A DNA stretch of 45,807 nucleotides from Kiritimatiellia bacterium (GTDB lineage: Bacteria; Verrucomicrobiota; Kiritimatiellia; SLAD01), in the NCBI GenBank assembly GCA_007134735.1, contig SLKG01000030.1:1-45807 (forward strand), written 5' to 3'. Below the pieces are notes generated by a model. The model saw only the letters and a list, made by a program, of their open reading frames with translations. It was not told the origin of the DNA and searched no databases. Position 1 is the stretch's first letter; every line of letters starts with the position of its first letter. The position numbers and the translations under genes were made by a program. This document shows positions 41,073 to 45,807 of the stretch, piece after piece.

Positions 41073-42140
41073 GTGGCTTCACATAGAAGAATCGATAAGC
41101 ATAAGAAGGAATTGCGCACGCTGGCCGAAAGCCTGCCTTTTGATGTGATCGATCTGCCGGAATTTAAAAAGGCCTCGTATGAACCGGTCCGTATCCGCCA
41201 AGAACGTCTATACTCCCCTTCGCCCGGGCATGCACAGGCCATCAGCCGGTTCCTGATGGAACGGGGCACGGTGGAGATCCTGAAACCCGAACAGGTCTTG
41301 CATCTATTCCGGGAGATCCATTGGTGCGGCTCCCGAATTTGCCGTCTTTCCCGAAAGCGCCATAAATCGGTTCACGAAGCCCGTAAGTCATTGGTCGAGG
41401 CCCGCCTGCTCATCTCGCAGGCGGAAGCGGCAGAAGAGGAATTATTCATCGCCAATCGGCGATTGGTGGTTCATTGCGTGAAGCCTTTCTTCTGGATCGG
41501 CCCGTTTTGGATCAGTGATTTTCTTCAGGAGGGTTCGCGCGCGCTGTCGAATTCCATTCGGAAATTTGATTTCACGCGCGGCACGCCCTTTTACGCATAT
41601 GCCCAGCGTGCTATCCAGAACCGGTTGCGCAATTATTTCCGGGATCATGTGCGGGCCGGAAGCATCGGAGTACGCCCGACCTGGGAGATGACGGCCATCA
41701 AGGAAGCGCTTGATGGATTCAAGGCCAAATCGGATTACGATCCCGACGACGCCGCGGTGGCACGGGCGGCGGGGGTATCCGAGGGTCGTGTGGCGAAACT
41801 CCGTCCTTTCATCCAGCACATGGCGAATACCCCCCTGCCTCCCGTTTCGCTGGATGCCATGCTCGGGGAAACGGATACCAGCCTGTACGACTTCGTCGAG
41901 GACTCCGAAACCGAAGCCGCTTCCTCGGCGGCGGAGCGCAAGGAAATCTGGGCGGCGATTGACCGGTTACCGGAGCGCGCCGGATATATCATGCGGCTAC
42001 GCTTCATTGAGGGCCGTACACTCGAGGAGACGGGACAACTGCTGAATCTTACGCGCGCCCGGATCAAACAAATCGAGGACGATTCCCTGAAGAAGATTCG
42101 TCAAATGCTGCGCCGCGGCGTGATTGGATCTTTACGGTAA
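41073..42140 (+). CDS. Sigma-70 family RNA polymerase sigma factor
   Basis: About 355 residues. Region 2 is recognisable (ANRRLVVHCVKPFFWIG, SDFLQEGSRALSNSIRKFDF, TRGTPFYAYAQRAIQNRL), matching the DLIQEGxxGLxxAxxKFD-x-x-RG-x-x-FSTYA signature of group 1-2 sigmas, but with departures such as WIGPFW. Region 3 is partial (DDAAVARAAGVSEGRVAKL). Region 4 is a clear helix-turn-helix (LPERAGYIMRLRFIEG, TLEETGQLLNLTRARIKQIE). About 130 residues precede region 2, basic and without clear region 1.2, so this is an alternative sigma rather than RpoD. GTG 41073 has GAGGGG 8 bases upstream; a TTG at 41058 is in frame. No anti-sigma gene is adjacent. Confidence 0.88.
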   Translation: MASHRRIDKHKKELRTLAESLPFDVIDLPEFKKASYEPVRIRQERLYSPSPGHAQAISRFLMERGTVEILKPEQVLHLFREIHWCGSRICRLSRKRHKSVHEARKSLVEARLLISQAEAAEEELFIANRRLVVHCVKPFFWIGPFWISDFLQEGSRALSNSIRKFDFTRGTPFYAYAQRAIQNRLRNYFRDHVRAGSIGVRPTWEMTAIKEALDGFKAKSDYDPDDAAVARAAGVSEGRVAKLRPFIQHMANTPLPPVSLDAMLGETDTSLYDFVEDSETEAASSAAERKEIWAAIDRLPERAGYIMRLRFIEGRTLEETGQLLNLTRARIKQIEDDSLKKIRQMLRRGVIGSLR

Positions 42141-42241
42141 CCCTCCTGAAGTATGTACGGGCGCCCCGGAAATTTCGTTATTTTTTTATTAACATGACAC
42201 TGTAAACGATTGTATGTTTTATATGGGCGGGTTAACGACAA

Positions 42242-42325
42242 CAGGGGAAAAAACAGAAAAGCTCCTTGTCCATGAGCGCGCGGTGCGCCAGGGAAGTGGG
42301 GTTTGGTCCGGCGTGTTTTCCCCTG
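42242..42325 (+). other. Possible structured leader: long-range 10-bp inverted repeat
   Basis: CAGGGGAAAA (42242-42251) and TTTTCCCCTG (42316-42325) are exact complements 64 bases apart. The enclosed GC-rich stretch contains GCGCGCGGTGCGCC and AGGGAAGTGGGG. Together with the hairpin at 42345 this fills most of the 247-base gap before the VTC gene. It may be a 5' UTR with regulatory folding. No known riboswitch class can be assigned. Confidence 0.4.
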
Positions 42326-42344
42326 CTTCCTTTATTGCGTAACC

Positions 42345-42368
42345 CCTTCTTTGATGGATGAAAGAAGG
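42345..42368 (+). promoter_or_regulatory. Hairpin before the VTC gene
   Basis: CCTTCTTT (42345-42352) and AAAGAAGG (42361-42368) form a perfect 8-bp stem with an 8-base loop, ending 19 bases before the GTG start. The AGAAGGAAG side lies close to the ribosome-binding region, so folding could affect translation initiation. Confidence 0.4.
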
Positions 42369-42387
42369 AAGTTTTGGGTGGTAAAAC

Positions 42388-43191
42388 GTGGAACGCTATC
42401 AAAAACAGAGATTCGAATACAAATATATGATTCCGTTAAAGCTGGTGGAGCCGATACGGGATTTTTTAGCGTCGTATCTGGAAATGGATTATCATTCCGC
42501 GCGATTTCCCGATTTTGCGTATCCCATACACAGTTTGTACCTGGATTCGGAGGACATGTATTTATACCAGACCACGGTCAATGGTGATCGGAATCGATAC
42601 AAACTGCGTGTTCGTTATTATGAACAAAACGGTTCTTCCCCGCTTTTCTTTGAGGTCAAGAAGAGGCGTGACTCGGTTATTCAGAAACATCGGGCCATGG
42701 TGTGCCGATCCTCCTTGCATGAGCTATTGAACGGGCGGCCTCCGGAAGAGGAGGATTTGTATGAGCGTGAAGAGTCCCAGTGGAATGCGCTGTCGTATTT
42801 CTGCAAATTAATGCGCGGGCTGAATGCCCGGCCGAAGACGCACGTGGGGTATCGGCGGGAAGCCTGGAAGATGGCGGACAACTCCGTGCGCGTAACGCTT
42901 GATCGCGACATTCGAACGGCGCCGGATTCCGAGGCCATACTGAACACGAACATGGAAGGATTGACACCGGTTTTTGGAAACGGGATTGTATTGGAGATCA
43001 AATTTACGGATCGATTTCCCCTTTGGTTGAATCAAATGGTATGTTCCTTCAACCTTCGCCAGGGTTCCGCGGCGAAATATGTCGACGGGGTGATAATGCT
43101 GGGCGAATATCAGTTTATCTCGGCGCATGGGCGAAACGAAATACGCCGTCGGACCGCACTCCGGCAGGCGGGCGTAATTGAAAGGGTGTAA
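42388..43191 (+). CDS. VTC-domain protein (polyphosphate polymerase-like)
   Basis: 267 residues matching the VTC domain, the tunnel-shaped catalytic part of yeast Vtc4 that makes polyphosphate from ATP. Visible tunnel-type basic/acidic motifs: RFEYKYMIP, YPIHSLYLDSEDMYLY, RNRYKLRVRYYEQ, LFFEVKKRRDSVIQKHR, VGYRREAW, VRVTLDRDIRTAP and IVLEIKFTDRFPLW. The alternating R-x-K-x-R-x-R-x-Y and E-x-K pattern argues for an active enzyme. GTG 42388 follows GGGTGG; no ATG is nearby in frame. It is followed at 4 bases by a DUF4956 gene, a standard pairing. Product is inferred from the family. Confidence 0.88.
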   Translation: MERYQKQRFEYKYMIPLKLVEPIRDFLASYLEMDYHSARFPDFAYPIHSLYLDSEDMYLYQTTVNGDRNRYKLRVRYYEQNGSSPLFFEVKKRRDSVIQKHRAMVCRSSLHELLNGRPPEEEDLYEREESQWNALSYFCKLMRGLNARPKTHVGYRREAWKMADNSVRVTLDRDIRTAPDSEAILNTNMEGLTPVFGNGIVLEIKFTDRFPLWLNQMVCSFNLRQGSAAKYVDGVIMLGEYQFISAHGRNEIRRRTALRQAGVIERV

Positions 43192-43195
43192 GGGT

Positions 43196-43885
43196 ATGGA
43201 TCAACTGGTTGATTTAATGACGCGTGATTACGGCACCGGCGTGCTTCCCATGCCGTACATTCTGCTGGGGTTGTTACTGGCCCTGGCGGGGGGGCTGGTG
43301 CTGGCGTGGGTGTATATGTTTACCCATTCCGGGCTATCGTATTCGCGATCCTTTGTCGGCTCCCTCTCCGTCATTCCCATGCTTGTATCGCTGGTGATGA
43401 TGGTTATGGTCGACAGCATTATCACCGCGTTCGGGTTGATGGCGGTTTTTGCCATAGTCCGCTTCCGCAATATTCTGCGCGATACGTTGGACACGGCGTT
43501 TATCTTGTGTGTGATTGTGATCGGCATGGCGGCGGGCACCCAGAAATATACCCTGGCGGTTGTGACCGTTGTGGCTTCGACGAGCATGATGCTGTTTATC
43601 TGGTGGACGGATTTCGGAGTTCGGCACCGGTACGATTATATTCTTAATTTTCGCTGGTCGGAGCCGCTGAATGAATTATCGCGGGCAACCGATGTATTGT
43701 ATCGACACGGTCGGTATGTTCAGTGTGCCAGTCAACGATTGGCGGCTGAAAAGGGAACAGATCTGTCCTACCGCCTGCTTCTTCGCGATCCGAGCCGGGG
43801 CGAAGATCTGGTTAGGGAGCTGGAACGCACCGAGGGGGTATCCAGAGTGGTAAGCCTCAAGGCCGAGGATGAGGCGGAGGTATAA
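43196..43885 (+). CDS. DUF4956 membrane protein
   Basis: About 229 residues with four to five membrane helices in the first 140 (PYILLGLLLALAGGLVLAWV; VGSLSVIPMLVSLVMMVMV; IITAFGLMAVFAIVRFRN; TAFILCVIVIGMAAG; YTLAVVTVVASTSMMLFIWW). The helix-three end with FAIVRFRNILRDTLDTAF is the family's conserved part. A soluble C-terminal domain of about 80 residues follows. DUF4956 proteins are repeatedly encoded next to VTC-domain proteins and probably form the membrane part of the same machine. Start taken as ATG 43196, 4 bases after the VTC stop; the frame opens at 43178. The HlyD-like gene follows 3 bases later. Confidence 0.88.
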   Translation: MDQLVDLMTRDYGTGVLPMPYILLGLLLALAGGLVLAWVYMFTHSGLSYSRSFVGSLSVIPMLVSLVMMVMVDSIITAFGLMAVFAIVRFRNILRDTLDTAFILCVIVIGMAAGTQKYTLAVVTVVASTSMMLFIWWTDFGVRHRYDYILNFRWSEPLNELSRATDVLYRHGRYVQCASQRLAAEKGTDLSYRLLLRDPSRGEDLVRELERTEGVSRVVSLKAEDEAEV

Positions 43886-43888
43886 TTC

Positions 43889-44959
43889 ATGAGGAATAAG
43901 CAAAAGAAAATTCCTGTGCCGCTGTCCGAATGGAAACGGATTGCCCGGCAGCGATTGGCGCCGCCGATTGTATTCGTCATTCTTTTGGCGGTGATCACCC
44001 ATCTATGGCGGGGCTTTGTCATGCCGGTGGAAATGATCGGAGAAGTTGAGGCGCCGCGGGCGGAAGTGATCGCGCCACAGGCGGGCAAAATTGCCCAAAT
44101 GTATGTTCGTCCCTATATGCGCGTGCAAAGCGGTGAGCCCCTGGTGGTTCTCATGACCACGGACCCGGCGATTCTGGAGTCGCACCTGGCGGTGATCCGC
44201 GCCGAGGTGGAGTTGTTGCTGCTCACCCTCGATCCCCTGGTCGGACGCCGGCGCGCGGACTTGGATTATGAAAGGCTTCGGTTGGAGTGGATGAACCAGC
44301 GGGTCGAACGGGCCACGGCGGAAGCGCACCGGATCCGGGCGCATAACCAGTTGCAGCGCATGACGCGTTTGTATCGGGATGAGTTGGTCGCGATTTCGGA
44401 AGTGGAAGAGGCCAAGGCGGAGCGTGACGCCCTGATAGCCGAGATTGAAGGCCGAGACAGGATTGTTGCATCGCTGGAGGAACAACTGGAACAATTGCGT
44501 ATCCCAACCCGTGATGACGGCGATCCTTTGCTCACGGCCATTCAAGTGCACGAACAACGATTGCGGTTGGTCGAAGCGGAATTGGGGCCGGTAACGTTGT
44601 ACGCGCCCACGGATGGCGTGGTGAGCATGTTCAATCGAGGCGCAGGGGAACATGTGGTGGCCGGCGAATCCATCATGAGTGTGATGGCCGAATCCAGTGA
44701 CCGGGTGGTGGCCTATATGCGTCAGCCCATCCGGGTGCGCCCGGAAATTGGTATGCCCGTACGGGTTCAAGCGCGAACGCGGGATGGGGGGGTCGGAATC
44801 GGGGAGGTGCTTCACGTGTCGGCCCAGCTTGAAATGCTGCCGGAGTTGATGTTGCCGCCCGGTATGCGTCCGGAAAAAGCGCTGCTTCTGCTGGTCAGTC
44901 TCCCCGAAACCATGAATGTCATGCCGGGGGAGCGGGTGGATTTGACGCTTAGTCCGTGA
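43889..44959 (+). CDS. HlyD-like membrane-fusion protein
   Basis: 356 residues. One membrane anchor (PPIVFVILLAVITHLWRGF, about 25-43), then a lipoyl half-motif (VIAPQAGKIAQMYVRPYMRV), a helical hairpin of about 150 residues (for example LQRMTRLYRDELVAISEVEE) and the second half (LYAPTDGVVSMFNRGAGEHV), ending in a beta-barrel region. No transporter or TolC partner is adjacent; the only neighbours are VTC and DUF4956. It may therefore bridge the envelope for a polymer made by the VTC protein, a suggestion from context alone. Spacing of 3 bases to the DUF4956 gene indicates one operon. Distinct in sequence and size from the adaptor at 59-1576. Confidence 0.85.
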   Translation: MRNKQKKIPVPLSEWKRIARQRLAPPIVFVILLAVITHLWRGFVMPVEMIGEVEAPRAEVIAPQAGKIAQMYVRPYMRVQSGEPLVVLMTTDPAILESHLAVIRAEVELLLLTLDPLVGRRRADLDYERLRLEWMNQRVERATAEAHRIRAHNQLQRMTRLYRDELVAISEVEEAKAERDALIAEIEGRDRIVASLEEQLEQLRIPTRDDGDPLLTAIQVHEQRLRLVEAELGPVTLYAPTDGVVSMFNRGAGEHVVAGESIMSVMAESSDRVVAYMRQPIRVRPEIGMPVRVQARTRDGGVGIGEVLHVSAQLEMLPELMLPPGMRPEKALLLLVSLPETMNVMPGERVDLTLSP

Positions 44960-44972
44960 GGCGGGACGCGGT

Positions 44973-45807
44973 CTACTCGACGGTTTGAAGGTGTTCCCGT
45001 AATTGTTTCTTCAGATCGGCCTTGGAAGGGAGTGCCTGCCCGTAGATTTGATCGATCTTCCTGAATTCCAGTGTGCGCACACTGGTGATTTGTGTGTCGA
45101 TGAAGATGTCCGGTTTAACTCGCTTCATTTTCTCCCGGAGAATGGAGGACTGCATGATGCGAATGGAGGTGAACAGCGCGTCGAGAAAGGAAAGGTGATC
45201 GTCCGGGATGCTGTGTCCGATCACGTTTACGGCCACCACGAGATCGCAGTCGTCGAGGAGGATGTCGTACGGGACCGGGTTCACGACACCGCCGTCCACC
45301 AGGATCCGGTCATTTATGCGAACCGGTGTAAACAGTCCCGGAATGGCCATGCTGGCTCGCACCGCCGGGGAAAGTTCGCCGGAATTGAACACGACCTGTT
45401 CCCGAGTCCACAGGTCGGCGGTTACGATGCATAAAGGGATTTCCAAATCTTCGAAGGTATCGGCTCCCACGGCATCCTGCAGATAGGATATGAACTTCTC
45501 TGCACTGACCAGGCCGCCCGCCCCGAATTCGGGATCGAGGAATCGAATCCAACCCAGGATTCGACGATCCTGCAAAAGCTCCCGCCACGTATCGGCTTCC
45601 CGCGTAACCAGTTCGTTCACGAGCGCTCGAATTTCCTCTGCGGATTGTCCCGACGCATACAGCGCGCCCATGATGGCGCCGATACTGGTTCCTGAAATGC
45701 GGTCTGGTTTCAGACCCAGCTCGTCAAAGGCTTCGAGCACGACGATATGCGCCAAGCCGTTCGCGCCGCCTCCTCCCAATGCCAGGCCGATTCTCAAATC
45801 GGTCTGC
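44973..45807 (-). CDS. Patatin-like phospholipase, 5' end beyond the window
   Basis: At least 277 residues, open to the right edge. The conserved N-terminus RIGLALGGGGANGLAH follows directly after Gln-Thr-Asp-Leu, so the true start is probably just outside the window. A TTG at 45797 is the only internal candidate. Catalytic dyad: Ser in GTSIG and Asp in VDGGVVNP; the oxyanion loop is GGGGANG (one usual Arg/Lys replaced by Asn). Family enzymes (RssA-like) cleave acyl chains from lipids. The C-terminal 60 residues (FIDTQITSVRTLEFRKID) are family-typical. Convergent with the HlyD-like gene, 13 bases apart. Confidence 0.9.
   Translation of the reverse strand, partial: QTDLRIGLALGGGGANGLAHIVVLEAFDELGLKPDRISGTSIGAIMGALYASGQSAEEIRALVNELVTREADTWRELLQDRRILGWIRFLDPEFGAGGLVSAEKFISYLQDAVGADTFEDLEIPLCIVTADLWTREQVVFNSGELSPAVRASMAIPGLFTPVRINDRILVDGGVVNPVPYDILLDDCDLVVAVNVIGHSIPDDHLSFLDALFTSIRIMQSSILREKMKRVKPDIFIDTQITSVRTLEFRKIDQIYGQALPSKADLKKQLREHLQTVE

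Noticed and set aside
42148-42190. Terminator after the sigma factor gene
   Set aside because: A T-run is present (about 42180-42187), but only very short self-complementary stretches (GGGCGCCC) lie before it, with no real loop.
42242-42325. Resemblance to a cobalamin riboswitch (AGGGAA ... GGTCCGGCG)
   Set aside because: The B12 box and the usual core helices are missing and the following genes are unrelated to cobalamin; kept only as a possible folded leader.
1-45807. tRNA or rRNA genes
   Set aside because: Looked for TTCGAAT/TTCAAAT loop-type sequences with cloverleaf partners and for rRNA stretches on both strands; none was convincing.

Overview
The window looks like chromosomal DNA of a Gram-negative bacterium of the PVC superphylum, most likely Kiritimatiellota or a close Verrucomicrobiota/Lentisphaerota relative. 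Two features point there. The large secreted protein at 35980-38760 ends in a module with a PNSWWDEY / IAGTDPNDP segment and a W-N-x-x-P-G-R-x-Y-x-V-E-x-S C-terminus, which I know from these phyla. Many small lipoproteins and an outer-membrane TolC-type channel show a two-membrane envelope. The phylum is an inference from family knowledge. No rRNA, tRNA, prophage or CRISPR array was seen.

Layout. (1) 59-3434, minus: efflux adaptor and TolC-like lipoprotein channel. (2) 3663-4313: NAD(P)-binding oxidoreductase-like protein, divergent from (3) mfd, addB-like and addA-like genes (4509-14071), a transcription-coupled and double-strand-break repair block. (4) 14187-16199: secreted LTD plus phospholipase-D-like protein; then an IS200/RAYT-type Y1 transposase (16435-17340). 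(5) DUF503 and SGNH hydrolase; M42 peptidase, era and a beta-CASP RNase-like gene on the minus strand; then an endonuclease III-like gene, a lipoprotein and tatA on the plus strand. (6) 23434-32568, all minus: TPR proteins, BON lipoprotein, rsmE, dnaJ, grpE and a partner-switching set (RsbW-like kinase, two STAS proteins, RsbU-like phosphatase). (7) 32593-38760, minus: rsmI, threonine synthase, carbamate kinase, five-repeat secreted protein. (8) 39057-44959, plus: a fused MurU/AmgK-like enzyme, a sigma factor and a VTC / DUF4956 / HlyD operon. (9) A patatin phospholipase running off the right edge.

The most unusual feature is a short dispersed repeat, GTACCTGTCCCC, with core ACCTGTCCC. I count 17 cores on both strands, nine of them the full 12-mer. 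All lie between 4367 and 19886 and none in the remaining 30 kb. Most sit inside genes (mfd, addA-like, the PLD gene, M42, era) and are read in several frames without breaking them. Degenerate inverted copies bracket the transposase gene. Candidate explanations are a RAYT-linked mini-repeat, a DNA-uptake-type sequence or a recombination signal. Other points of interest are tandem TTTCCAA-N3-TTGGAAA palindromes, a 36-bp perfect palindrome, octamer repeats arranged as a large inverted repeat, a C39-like domain that has lost its catalytic residues, and the MurU-AmgK fusion.
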